Shown piece after piece: positions 9,161-16,770 of a stretch of DNA of 33,390 bases. Location of the stretch: the NCBI GenBank assembly GCA_034435615.1, contig DAOTWZ010000063.1, forward strand, positions 1 through 33,390. Reading direction: 5' to 3'. The notes under the pieces are model-generated. The model was given only the letters and a program-made list of their open reading frames with translations. It was not told the origin of the DNA and did no database searches. The position numbers were made by a program, and so were the translations under genes. Source of the stretch: H17-190 sp034435615 (GTDB lineage Bacteria > Chloroflexota > Dehalococcoidia > SM23-28-2 > HRBIN24). Every line of letters starts with the position of its first letter. Position 1 is the first letter of the stretch.

Positions 9161-10368
9161 GCGAGCTAGAGGCAATGGAGACCCTGGCCCCGCGGCGCAA
9201 GACCCGCCCCATCTGGGTGGGCAGCGTCCAGATCGGCGGCGATGCCCCCATCGCCGTCCAGTCCATGACCAACACCGATACCGCCGACGCCCAGTCCACC
9301 CTCCGCCAGATACAGGAGCTGGCGGAGCTGGGCTGCGACATCGTGCGGGTGGCCGTGCCCGACCGTGAGGCGGCGGAGGCTCTGCCTGAGCTGGTCAGGA
9401 AGAGCCCCGTCCCCCTCATAGCCGATATCCACTTCGACTACCGCCTGGCCCTGGCCTCCCTGCGGGCGGGCATCCACGGCCTGCGCCTCAACCCGGGCAA
9501 CATCCGGGACGCCGACAAGGTGCGGGAGGTAGTGCGGGAGGCCAAGGCACGCGGCGTCCCCATACGCGTAGGGGTGAACGAGGGGAGCCTGCCGCCCCTG
9601 CCCCCCCTCCAGGAGGGGGAGATGCCTCCGCCCAAGTGGAAGCGCATGGTGGACGCCGCCCTGTGGGAGATCCAGATCCTGGAGGACATGGGCTTCTCGG
9701 ACATCAAGGTCTCCCTCAAGGCCTTCGATGTCCCCACCATGGTCACCGCCTACCGGGAGATGGCCAAGCTGGTGGACTACCCCTTCCACCTGGGGGTGAC
9801 AGAGGCGGGGACGCCGAAGGCCGGCTCCATCCGCTCCGCCATCGGCATCGGCATCCTGCTGGCAGAGGGCATCGGCGACACCATCCGTGTCTCCCTGGCC
9901 GCCGACCCCCAGGAGGAGGTACCGGTGGCCTACGAGATCCTGAAGTCCCTCAATCTGCGGCAGCGGGGGCCCACCATCGTCGCCTGCCCCACCTGCGGCC
10001 GCATCGAGATAGACCTGATACCGCTGGCCAACCAGGTGGAGGCCTACTTCCAGAAGCTGGGGAAGCCCCTGACCATCGCCGTCATGGGCTGTGTCGTCAA
10101 CGGCCCCGGCGAGGCCCGGGAGGCCGACATCGGCATCGCCGGCGGCAAAGGGAAGGGGGCCATCTTCCGCAAGGGCGAGGTGGTGCGCATAGTCCCGGAG
10201 GGGCAGTTCCTCTCCGCCCTCATCGAGGAGGGCCACAAGGTCATCGCCGAGAAGTTCGGCGAGGCGCCACCGCCGCCGCCTGCCGCCCCCGCCCCGGACG
10301 AGGTCATCACCCTGACGCCGGTGGACGGGCCGGGCCCGGGGCGGGTAGCCCGCCGGCAACAATCCTGA
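9157..10368 (+). CDS. ispG: 4-hydroxy-3-methylbut-2-enyl diphosphate synthase
   Basis: A 403-residue IspG (GcpE), the 4Fe-4S enzyme converting methylerythritol cyclodiphosphate to HMBPP, the penultimate MEP step. The start ATG 9157 overlaps the rseP stop (ATGA) with AGGGGAGAG just upstream. The TIM barrel begins at VQSMTNTDTAD. Cluster ligands Cys277 and Cys280 (CPTC), Cys312 and Glu319 (GCVVNGPGE) are all present. After residue 360 there is a proline/alanine-rich tail of about 40 residues, likely disordered, that most homologues lack. It ends the conserved rpsB-to-ispG run. Confidence 0.97.
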   Translation: MSELEAMETLAPRRKTRPIWVGSVQIGGDAPIAVQSMTNTDTADAQSTLRQIQELAELGCDIVRVAVPDREAAEALPELVRKSPVPLIADIHFDYRLALASLRAGIHGLRLNPGNIRDADKVREVVREAKARGVPIRVGVNEGSLPPLPPLQEGEMPPPKWKRMVDAALWEIQILEDMGFSDIKVSLKAFDVPTMVTAYREMAKLVDYPFHLGVTEAGTPKAGSIRSAIGIGILLAEGIGDTIRVSLAADPQEEVPVAYEILKSLNLRQRGPTIVACPTCGRIEIDLIPLANQVEAYFQKLGKPLTIAVMGCVVNGPGEAREADIGIAGGKGKGAIFRKGEVVRIVPEGQFLSALIEEGHKVIAEKFGEAPPPPPAAPAPDEVITLTPVDGPGPGRVARRQQS

Positions 10369-10396
10369 GGCTCCTGCAGGGGCGAGGAGTGGCGCA

Positions 10397-10894
10397 GTGG
10401 ACGAGGTGCTGGGCTATTTCTTCCGCCAGAACCTGTGGGCCAACCTGCGGCTCATAGAGGCCTGTCGCGGCCTCACCGACGACCAGCTCGACTTCCAGGT
10501 GGCGGGCACCCTGGGCAGCCTCCGCCAGATCCTCCTCCACATCCTGGCGGCGGAGGCCCGCTACGTCACCGGCCTGCGGGGCTCCCCACCCGAGGTGACG
10601 GTGGACGAGATGACGCCGTGGCCAGGCTTCGGGGCGCTGGCGGAGGCGGCCCGCATCAGCGGGGAGGCCCTCATCGCCCTGGCCTCGGAGGGGCTGGCCG
10701 GGCGGCAGGTGGAGCGCCGGATGGGAGACCGGGGCTTCCGCGTGCCGGCCACGACGGTGCTGGTGCAGGCCTTCCAGCACGGAACCGACCACCGCTCCCA
10801 GGCCCAGACCATCCTCAGCCAGCTGGGCGTGGAGCCACCCGCCCTGGACGCCTGGGCCTACGCCCGGTCCGTGGGCGATTTCGTGGAGTTCTAG
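10397..10894 (+). CDS. DinB/YfiT-like four-helix metalloprotein
   Basis: A 165-residue protein of the DinB superfamily: four helices with a three-histidine metal site. The candidate ligands are the His in LLHILAAE and the pair in QHGTDHRSQ. The start is GTG 10397 behind GAGGAG. Family members are damage-inducible proteins or thiol-dependent transferases (bacillithiol, mycothiol); the actual substrate here is unknown. It lies 28 nt downstream of ispG and could be the last gene of that transcript. Its TAG stop overlaps the stop of the convergent VOC gene through a shared CTAG. Confidence 0.8.
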   Translation: MDEVLGYFFRQNLWANLRLIEACRGLTDDQLDFQVAGTLGSLRQILLHILAAEARYVTGLRGSPPEVTVDEMTPWPGFGALAEAARISGEALIALASEGLAGRQVERRMGDRGFRVPATTVLVQAFQHGTDHRSQAQTILSQLGVEPPALDAWAYARSVGDFVEF

Positions 10895-11778
10895 CGCCCG
10901 CCGGGGCCCTGGACCAGGGCCAGCCGCACGCCCAGGCCGGGCGAGGCGAGGCGTCGGCCCCCGGGCAGGCCCGGCTCGGGGGCGAGGCTGCCTCCCTGCT
11001 GCCCCAGGTAGGCGGCGGCAGTCGCCAGGTCCCTCACCCGCAGGCAGGCCCGGAAGGGGCCGGGCCCCAGGGCGTCGAGCTCCTCCCTCGCCTCCCCGGC
11101 GGCCACGGGGGCCAGCAGCTCCAGGAGGCACTTCCCCAGGCGCAGGCGGGCCCGCCGCACCGCCAGCTCCGGCACCTCGTCCTCCCCCTCCAGGGGGAGG
11201 CCCAGGACTTCGTGGTAGAGGGCCAGGGCCTGGGCCAGGTCGGGCACCAGGAGGGAGACGACGGCCACGGCGCTGGCTCCCAGAGGGTGCTCCCCCGGCC
11301 GCTCCCACTGCAGGCGGACGTCGTCCGGCTCGTCCCAGCGGATGAAGAAGGGGAGGGGGCGGCGCCAGGGGCCGCCCCGCGGGAGGAGGAGCCGCCAGCC
11401 CAGGCGGCGGCCATCGGGGCGCTGGCGGGACATGGCGGTGGGGCCCACGTAGTCCAGACCAGCGGCGGCCAGGCGACGCGCCAGGCCGTCTATCTCCTCC
11501 GAGGCGAGACAGAGGCCGGCCAGGGCCTCCCCCCGGCGCTCCAGGAGGGAGAGGAGAGGGGCCATCAGGCCGCCGGCACGGGCCTCGGCCGGGTCGTGCA
11601 CCGCCAGCAGCTCCAGGTAATCTGTGCCGAAGCGGACGATGGCGTTATGGGTGCCGACGCCGGGGTGGCGGCCGCCCGGCTGGACATCGAGGCCGAGATG
11701 GCGCCAGCGGGCCACTGCTGCGTCCAGGTCGCGCACGGCGACGACGAGATGGTCGAACCGCTGGACGAGGCTGGTCAT
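10891..11778 (-). CDS. VOC-superfamily (glyoxalase/dioxygenase-fold) protein
   Basis: A 295-residue protein with two vicinal-oxygen-chelate modules. The N-terminal one starts FDHLVVAVRDLDAAVARW, typical of the Glyoxalase_3-like family, and includes GTHNAIVRFG and DYLELLAV. The second begins near residue 170 with VVSLLVPDLAQALALYHEVLG. Metal-site His and Glu residues are visible in the first module (FDHL, YLELL). The substrate is unknown. It is a lone reverse-strand gene inside a forward region, with its own strong promoter and almost no leader or Shine-Dalgarno sequence. It ends in a CTAG shared with the DinB-like gene. Confidence 0.78.
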   Translation of the reverse strand: MTSLVQRFDHLVVAVRDLDAAVARWRHLGLDVQPGGRHPGVGTHNAIVRFGTDYLELLAVHDPAEARAGGLMAPLLSLLERRGEALAGLCLASEEIDGLARRLAAAGLDYVGPTAMSRQRPDGRRLGWRLLLPRGGPWRRPLPFFIRWDEPDDVRLQWERPGEHPLGASAVAVVSLLVPDLAQALALYHEVLGLPLEGEDEVPELAVRRARLRLGKCLLELLAPVAAGEAREELDALGPGPFRACLRVRDLATAAAYLGQQGGSLAPEPGLPGGRRLASPGLGVRLALVQGPGGR

Positions 11779-11795
11779 GGGCGGGAGTTGGCGGC

Positions 11796-11824
11796 ATTAT
11801 AAGCGGGGCGAGGGACGGGGTCAA
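11796..11824 (-). promoter_or_regulatory. strong promoter of the VOC gene, giving a near-leaderless mRNA
   Basis: On the minus strand TTGACC (11824-11819), a 17-nt spacer and perfect TATAAT (11801-11796). The start site would fall at about 11788, only some 10 nt before ATG 11778, and no Shine-Dalgarno sequence is visible in that stretch. Confidence 0.75.
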
Positions 11825-11890
11825 GGCGGGCCCTGGCCGGGCAGTGGCCGAAGCACCGCAGGGGGCGAGAGGCCCCGGAGGTTGCTCATC

Positions 11891-12184
11891 GTGACGGTAG
11901 AGGCGAGGGCGGCGTTCCTGGCCTTCTTCTTCGTAGTGTGGGCGCTGCTGGGGCTCCTGCCCTGGGTGGCCGCCGCCCTGTGGCGACGCGGCCGCGGCGT
12001 CCTCCTGACCCTCCCCCTGGCGCTCCTGGCCGGGGCGGCAGGCGGCGTCGCCGTCCCCCTCGCCGGCGCCGACGACGCCCGCGGCTTCCTCCTCAGCCTG
12101 GGGGCCGCCCTCCTGGCCGGAGGGCTGGCCACCGCCCTGGGCGTCTGGCTGGAGGGTGGCCTCGTCCGTCGCCCTGGCGAATAG
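11891..12184 (+). CDS. small hydrophobic membrane protein
   Basis: A 97-residue protein that I do not recognise. The start is GTG 11891, nine nt after GGAGG (11877-11881). Three hydrophobic segments are visible: about residues 7-30 (AFLAFFFVVWALLGLLPWV), 37-60 (LLTLPLALLAGAAGGVAVPL) and 66-88 (GFLLSLGAALLAGGLATALG). The tail is short and basic. It lies between the divergent VOC gene and the isomerase gene, 31 nt before the latter. The composition follows the local codon use, so it is probably a real gene, but no function can be assigned. Confidence 0.6.
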   Translation: MTVEARAAFLAFFFVVWALLGLLPWVAAALWRRGRGVLLTLPLALLAGAAGGVAVPLAGADDARGFLLSLGAALLAGGLATALGVWLEGGLVRRPGE

Positions 12185-12203
12185 GAGGGCGCCGGTGCTA
12201 GCC

Positions 12204-12209
12204 TAGACT
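12204..12209 (+). promoter_or_regulatory. -10 element directly before the isomerase gene
   Basis: TAGACT followed by exactly six nt and then ATG 12216. This is the arrangement of leaderless transcripts (TAnnnT about 6-7 nt before the start codon). No convincing -35 is seen 16-18 nt upstream. Confidence 0.4.
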
Positions 12210-12215
12210 TGAGGG

Positions 12216-13136
12216 ATGGTAGAGGTATCGCTCTCCACCATGTGGGCCCAGGGGCGCTTCGCCAGCATGGTGGAGTTCGCCCGGGCCGCCCGCAGGCTGG
12301 GCTTCGCCAGCGTGGAGATCAACTACACCGTAGGGCCGCAGGGGCTGGAGGAGCTGCTGGCCTGCGGCCTCGTCCGCTTCCCCTCGCTGCACGCCCCCAC
12401 GCCCCGCGTCCAGGTAAGGGACGGACGCTGGAGCGAGTCCCTGAACCTGGCCTCCCTGGATGAAGAGGAACGGGCCCTGGCGGTGGAGCTGGGCCGCCGC
12501 ACCCTGGAGCAGGCCGCCCGCGCTGGCGCCCGCTACGTGGTCTTCCACCTGGGAGGCATAGGGGACGCCCGTCCCCTCCGGGAGGCGGAGGAGGCCCTCA
12601 GGCGGCTCTACCGTGAGGGAGTGCGCGAGGGCGAGGAGATAGAGGCGCTGCGGCGACGCTGCCGGGAGCTGCGGGCCCTCGCCGTACCGCCCCACTTGGA
12701 GCGGGCCCGCCGCTCCCTGGCCGAACTGGCGGAGACAGCCGCCCGCCTGGGCGTCGCCATCGGCCTCGAGAACCGCTACCACTACCATGAGATCCCGGGC
12801 ATAGACGAGATGGCGGAGCTCCTGGCCGCCTACCCGCCCGGCCTGGTGGGCTACTGGCACGATATGGGCCACGCCGAGGTGCTGGACCGCCTGGGGCTGG
12901 TGCCGGGGCACCGCTGGCTCCGGGAGCTGGGCCAGCGCTGCCTGGGCGCCCACATCCACGACGTGGACGGCGTCGTAGACCACCGCGCCCCCGGCCGGGG
13001 CGACGCCGACTGGGAGCACATCGCCCGCTACCTGCCCCGGGAGGCGCCCCGCGTGCTGGAGATCAACCAGCGGGTGCCGGAGGAGGAGATAGCCGCCGCC
13101 CTGCCCTTCCTGCGGCAACGGGGCGTCCTTCCCTAG
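12216..13136 (+). CDS. sugar phosphate isomerase/epimerase-like TIM-barrel protein
   Basis: A 306-residue protein of the AP-endonuclease-2 / xylose isomerase-like TIM-barrel superfamily. Barrel strands with candidate metal ligands are visible: GFASVEIN, VVFHLGGIGD, VAIGLENRYHYHE, GLVGYWHDMGHAEV (His and Asp) and LGAHIHDVDGVVDHRAPG, and the closing VLEINQRVPEEE. This pattern fits sugar or inositol-derivative isomerases and epimerases; the substrate is not deducible. The start is ATG 12216; GAGGG abuts the ATG too closely to act as Shine-Dalgarno, and a -10 element sits six nt upstream. It is separated from proS by 47 nt. Confidence 0.78.
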   Translation: MVEVSLSTMWAQGRFASMVEFARAARRLGFASVEINYTVGPQGLEELLACGLVRFPSLHAPTPRVQVRDGRWSESLNLASLDEEERALAVELGRRTLEQAARAGARYVVFHLGGIGDARPLREAEEALRRLYREGVREGEEIEALRRRCRELRALAVPPHLERARRSLAELAETAARLGVAIGLENRYHYHEIPGIDEMAELLAAYPPGLVGYWHDMGHAEVLDRLGLVPGHRWLRELGQRCLGAHIHDVDGVVDHRAPGRGDADWEHIARYLPREAPRVLEINQRVPEEEIAAALPFLRQRGVLP

Positions 13137-13145
13137 GGCGGACTC

Positions 13146-13174
13146 TTGACGGCCCAGCCCTCGGGCCCTACTCT
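13146..13174 (+). promoter_or_regulatory. promoter of proS, leaderless arrangement
   Basis: TTGACG (13146-13151), a 17-nt spacer and TACTCT (13169-13174), then nine nt to ATG 13184. The predicted start site falls within 0-3 nt of the start codon. The intervening CCCTCTGGG has no Shine-Dalgarno character. Confidence 0.7.
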
Positions 13175-13183
13175 CCCTCTGGG

Positions 13184-14884
13184 ATGCGCCTCAGCCAGCT
13201 CTTCGGCAAGACGCAACGACAGGCCCCCGCCGAGGCGGAGACGCCCTCCCACCGCTTCCTCCTCCAGGCCGGACTGGTGGCCCAGGTGGCCGCCGGCGTC
13301 TACGCCTACCTCCCCCTGGCCTGGAAGGTGCTGCGCCGCATCGAGCAGATAGTGCGGGAGGAGATGGACGCCGCCGGCGGCCAGGAGCTGATGCTCCCCG
13401 TCCTCCACCCCATAGAGGTCTGGCAGGCCTCTGGGCGCGACGTCACCATGAAAGAGATACTCTTCCGCCTCCAGGACAAGCGGGGGCGGGAGTTCGTCCT
13501 GGGCCCCACCCATGAGGAGGTCATCGTCGAGGTCTTCAAGCGACACGTCCGCTCCTACCGCGACCTGCCCCTGATGCTCTACCAGATCCAGACCAAGTTC
13601 CGGGACGAGCCGCGGCCCCGGGGCGGCCTCATACGCCTGCGTCAGTTCACCATGAAAGACCTCTACAGCTTCGACGCCGACTGGGAGGGGCTGGAGCTCT
13701 CCTACCAGAAGATGTACCGGGCCTACGAGAACGTCTTCCGCCGCTGCGGCGTCCCGGCGGTGCCCGTCATCGCCGATGCCGGGGCCATGGGCGGCCGCGA
13801 CACCCACGAGTTCATGTTCCTGACGGACGTGGGGGAGGACTCCTGCCTCTTCTGCGGCGCCTGTGGCTACGCTGCCAACGCCGAGATCGCCACCTTCCAG
13901 AAGCGTCCCGCCCACGCCGACGAGGCCCCCCGGCCCATGGAGGAGGTGGCCACCCCGGGCGTCACCACCATCGCCGCCCTGGCCCAGTTCCTGGGCATCC
14001 CGGCCAGCAAGACCTGCAAGGCCGTCTTTTACTCCGCCGACGGCCGGCCCGTCTTCGTCGCCATCCGCGGCGATATGGAGGTGAACGAGACCAAACTGAA
14101 GCGGGCCCTGGGCGCCGTGGAGCTCCACTACATGACCGAGGCGGAGGTGGCGGAGGCCGGCTTCGTCCCCGGCTCCGCCTCGGCGGTGGGGCTGCGGGGC
14201 GTCACCATCGTCGCCGATGACCTGGTGACGCAGGAGCGCAACCTGGTGGCCGGCGCCAACCGCCCCGACTTCCACCTGCTCAACGTCAACTACGGCCGGG
14301 ACTGGCAGGCGGACATCGTGGCCGATATCGCCCTGGCGGGGCAGGGCTACCCCTGCCCTCAGTGCGGGGCGCCCATGGAGTTGCGGCGGGGCATCGAGAT
14401 GGGCCACATCTTCAAACTGGGCACCTACTACTCCGAGAAGATGGGCGCCACCTTCCTGGACCGGGACGGCCAGCTCAGGCCCGCCATCATGGGCTGCTAC
14501 GGCATCGGCATCGAGCGGTTGCTGGCCGCCGTCATCGAAGCCAACCACGACGAGAACGGCATCATCTGGCCGGCGGAGCTCGCCCCCTACCAGGTACACC
14601 TGGTGGCCCTCTCCGCGGAGCGGGAGCCGGTGCGGCAGGCGGCGGAGGAGCTCTACGGCCGTCTCCAGGCCGCTGGCCTGGCCGTCCTCTACGACGACCG
14701 TGAAGAGACGCCGGGCGTAAAGTTCAAGGACGCCGACCTCCTGGGGATGCCCCTCCGGGCCACTGTGAGCCCCCGCACCCTGGAGCAGAGCGCCGTGGAG
14801 CTGAAACGGCGCACCGACTCCCGGACGGAGATGGTCTCCCTGGAGGGGGCGCCAGAGGCGGTCAGAGAGCGCCTCTCCCTCTAG
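13184..14884 (+). CDS. proS: prolyl-tRNA synthetase (bacterial type, with editing domain)
   Basis: A 566-residue class II synthetase charging tRNA-Pro. The N-terminal catalytic core begins MRLSQLFGKT, and class II motifs are visible: LPLAWKVLRRIEQIVREEM (motif 1), EFVLGPTHEEVI, the motif 2 segment KFRDEPRPRGGLIRLRQFTMKD and the C-terminal GCYGIGIERLLAAVIE (motif 3). Between them, about residues 225-390, is the YbaK-like insertion that edits Ala-tRNA-Pro. The anticodon-binding domain occupies the last 100 residues. The length is typical of the bacterial type. It is transcribed from a promoter just before the start codon. Confidence 0.97.
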   Translation: MRLSQLFGKTQRQAPAEAETPSHRFLLQAGLVAQVAAGVYAYLPLAWKVLRRIEQIVREEMDAAGGQELMLPVLHPIEVWQASGRDVTMKEILFRLQDKRGREFVLGPTHEEVIVEVFKRHVRSYRDLPLMLYQIQTKFRDEPRPRGGLIRLRQFTMKDLYSFDADWEGLELSYQKMYRAYENVFRRCGVPAVPVIADAGAMGGRDTHEFMFLTDVGEDSCLFCGACGYAANAEIATFQKRPAHADEAPRPMEEVATPGVTTIAALAQFLGIPASKTCKAVFYSADGRPVFVAIRGDMEVNETKLKRALGAVELHYMTEAEVAEAGFVPGSASAVGLRGVTIVADDLVTQERNLVAGANRPDFHLLNVNYGRDWQADIVADIALAGQGYPCPQCGAPMELRRGIEMGHIFKLGTYYSEKMGATFLDRDGQLRPAIMGCYGIGIERLLAAVIEANHDENGIIWPAELAPYQVHLVALSAEREPVRQAAEELYGRLQAAGLAVLYDDREETPGVKFKDADLLGMPLRATVSPRTLEQSAVELKRRTDSRTEMVSLEGAPEAVRERLSL

Positions 14885-14919
14885 GCCCCGGGGGCTGGGC
14901 CTTGCGGCCCCGGGAACGT

Positions 14920-14925
14920 TATGCT
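14920..14925 (+). promoter_or_regulatory. nusA: possible -10 element of the nusA operon
   Basis: TATGCT in an unusually A+T-rich patch 36 nt after the proS stop. The best -35 at 18 nt (TGGGCC) is weak. A nearby TTGACA (14929-14934) has no matching -10. If used, the leader is about 94 nt and contains the hairpin at 14955-14974. Confidence 0.35.
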
Positions 14926-14954
14926 AAATTGACACTGGAATATTACCTTGCCCG

Positions 14955-14992
14955 AAGGTGGGGCAACCCACCTTTTTAAATTCTTTAAATTC
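14955..14992 (+). terminator. GCAA-capped intrinsic terminator in the proS-nusA gap, possible nusA attenuator
   Basis: AAGGTGGG (14955-14962), GCAA tetraloop and CCCACCTT (14967-14974) give an 8-bp stem running straight into TTTTTAAATTC. It is followed by a perfect tandem copy of TTTAAATTC (14975-14983 and 14984-14992). The structure is a textbook Rho-independent terminator. It may end proS transcripts, or act as an attenuator if nusA is transcribed from 14920 or reads through from proS. Confidence 0.75.
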
Positions 14993-15025
14993 TATCGGAG
15001 GCGGCTGGCGGAGGTCGATCCGGCC

Positions 15026-16465
15026 ATGAAGAGCGAGCTGCTCATAGCGATAACGCAGATGGCGGCGGAAAAGAACCTGCCCCGGGAGGTAGTCCTGCGG
15101 GCAGTGGAGGCCGCCTTGGCCTCCGCTTACAAGAAAGACTCCGGCCTCCAGGGCAACATCACCGTCCACATAGACCGGGAGCGGGGCACCGTTCACGTCT
15201 ACCAGCACCGCACCGTGGTGGAAGAGGTGACCGATCCCAAGGTGGAGATCGGCCTGGAGGAGGCCCGCCGCCTCAAGCCGGACGCCCGTCCCGGGGACAC
15301 CATCACCACCGAAGTGACCCCCACCAACGCCGGCCGCATCGCTGCCCAGACGGCCAAGCAGGTGGTCCTGCAGCGGCTGCGGGAGGCGGAGCGGGACAAG
15401 ATCCACGAGGAGTTCGCCAGCCGCCGCGGGGACATCGTCTCCGGTGTCGTGCAGCGGGTGGAGCCGCGCCAGGTCATCGTGGACCTGGGGCGGACGGAGG
15501 CGGTGCTCCCGGCCGCCGAGCAGGTGCGCACGGAGCAGTACCGGCCGGGGCAGCGGCTCCGCTTCTACCTCCTGGACGTCCAGAGGCAGGCCAAGGGGCC
15601 GCAGATAGTCCTCTCCCGCACCCACAAGGACCTGGTGAAGCGGCTGCTGGAGCTGGAGGTGCCAGAGGTGGCCAAGGGCGTGGTGGAGATAAAGGCCATC
15701 GCCCGGGAGCCTGGCTACCGCACCAAGGTGGCGGTGGCGGCCCGCCAGCCCGGCGTAGACCCCGTGGGCGCCTGCGTGGGGCTGCGGGGGCTCCGCATCC
15801 AGAACATCGTCAATGAGCTGGGAGGAGAGCGTATAGACGTGGTGGAGTGGGACCGTGACCCGGCCCGCTTCGTCGCCAATGCCCTCAGCCCCGCTCAGGT
15901 GAGCCGCGTCATCATCAACGAGGAGGAGAACACCGCCATCGTCATCGTCCCGGACCGCCAGCTCTCCCTGGCCATCGGCAAGGAAGGGCAGAACGCCCGC
16001 CTGGCGGCCAAGCTCACCGGCTGGCGCATCGACATCAAGCCCGAGTCAGTCCTGGAGAAGGTGGCGGCCGCCCACCCGGGCGCCATCGCCGAGGCGGTGG
16101 AGGAGACGGCCGCCGCTGCCCCGCCGCGAGAGGGGGCGCCCCCGGAGGAGCGAGAGGAGGAGCGACCTCTCCAGCCCTGGGAGGAGGTCATCGAGCGGGA
16201 GCCTGTCTCCGCCGAGGCCGAGGCCCCCGCCGAGGCCCCGTCTGGCGAGGCGCCCCAGGCGCCCCCGGCGGAGGTGGTCTTCCTGGCCACCCCGCGGCCC
16301 GTCATTCGCTTCGCCGAGGACGTGCTGGGGACGCAGGCCAAGGGGAAGTCCGCCCGGCCAGAGAAGGAGGAGGCCAAGTCCCGCAAGGCCCGTAAGGGCG
16401 CCCGCCGCGTCCGCATAGAGGAGGACGAGGAGCTGGAGCTAGACCTGGAGGACCTGGAGGAGTAG
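15026..16465 (+). CDS. nusA: transcription termination/antitermination factor NusA
   Basis: A 479-residue NusA that binds RNA polymerase and modulates pausing, termination and antitermination. ATG 15026 begins MKSELLIAITQMAAEKNLP, matching the family start, with GGAGGT about ten nt upstream; ATG 14948 would translate through the terminator hairpin and is rejected. The N-terminal polymerase-binding domain (about 1-125) is followed by S1 (about 130-200, GDIVSGVVQRVEPRQVIVDLG) and two KH domains (GVDPVGACVGLRGLRIQNIV; LAIGKEGQNARLAAKLTGW). After residue 350 there is a long acidic, Ala/Glu/Pro-rich tail ending in EEDEELELDLEDLEE. rimP, its usual upstream partner, is absent here. Confidence 0.96.
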   Translation: MKSELLIAITQMAAEKNLPREVVLRAVEAALASAYKKDSGLQGNITVHIDRERGTVHVYQHRTVVEEVTDPKVEIGLEEARRLKPDARPGDTITTEVTPTNAGRIAAQTAKQVVLQRLREAERDKIHEEFASRRGDIVSGVVQRVEPRQVIVDLGRTEAVLPAAEQVRTEQYRPGQRLRFYLLDVQRQAKGPQIVLSRTHKDLVKRLLELEVPEVAKGVVEIKAIAREPGYRTKVAVAARQPGVDPVGACVGLRGLRIQNIVNELGGERIDVVEWDRDPARFVANALSPAQVSRVIINEEENTAIVIVPDRQLSLAIGKEGQNARLAAKLTGWRIDIKPESVLEKVAAAHPGAIAEAVEETAAAAPPREGAPPEEREEERPLQPWEEVIEREPVSAEAEAPAEAPSGEAPQAPPAEVVFLATPRPVIRFAEDVLGTQAKGKSARPEKEEAKSRKARKGARRVRIEEDEELELDLEDLEE

Positions 16466-16473
16466 CCCCTGCC

Positions 16474-16770
16474 ATGGTGGCCCAGGCCCGTCCCAGAAAG
16501 CACATACCCCTGCGCACCTGCGTGGGGTGCCGCCGCACCTCCGCCAAGCGGGAGTTCGTGCGCATCGTCCGCACGCCGGAGGGGAGGGTGATGGTGGACC
16601 CCACCGGGAAGCGCTCGGGCCGGGGCGCCTACCTGTGCACCGACCCTAGCTGCTGGCAGGCGGCCCTGCGACGAGGGCGGCTCGACCGTGCCCTCCGCAC
16701 CCAGATCGGTCAGGAAGACCGCCAGGCCCTCCTGGCCTACGCCGAGGCCCTGAAGAACAGAGAAGGGTGA
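16474..16770 (+). CDS. ylxR: YlxR/RnpM family RNA-binding protein
   Basis: A 98-residue DUF448 (YlxR) protein. The signature is IPLRTCVGCRRTSAKREFVRI followed by RSGRGAYLC-x-DPSCW, which fits the family fold with a positively charged cleft. It is encoded between nusA and infB in most Gram-positive-type operons; the Bacillus homologue has been tied to RNase P (RnpM). The start is ATG 16474, eight nt after nusA. Its TGA stop overlaps the GTG start of infB (GTGA). The companion gene ylxQ (L7Ae-like) that often follows is missing here. Confidence 0.93.
   Translation: MVAQARPRKHIPLRTCVGCRRTSAKREFVRIVRTPEGRVMVDPTGKRSGRGAYLCTDPSCWQAALRRGRLDRALRTQIGQEDRQALLAYAEALKNREG

Noticed and set aside
13133..14599. 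Long reverse-strand open frame (488 codons) opposite proS
   Set aside because: The translation is low-complexity, His/Asp/Val/Gly-rich with no motifs, whereas the forward strand encodes a full ProRS. Long antisense frames are expected at this G+C content.
14929..14934. TTGACA as a -35 box before nusA
   Set aside because: No -10-like hexamer lies 15-19 nt downstream; that position falls into the hairpin (CCGAAG).
14948..15025. Upstream ATG for nusA at 14948
   Set aside because: It would translate the terminator hairpin and the TTTAAATTC repeats; the conserved NusA start is at 15026 with its own GGAGGT.
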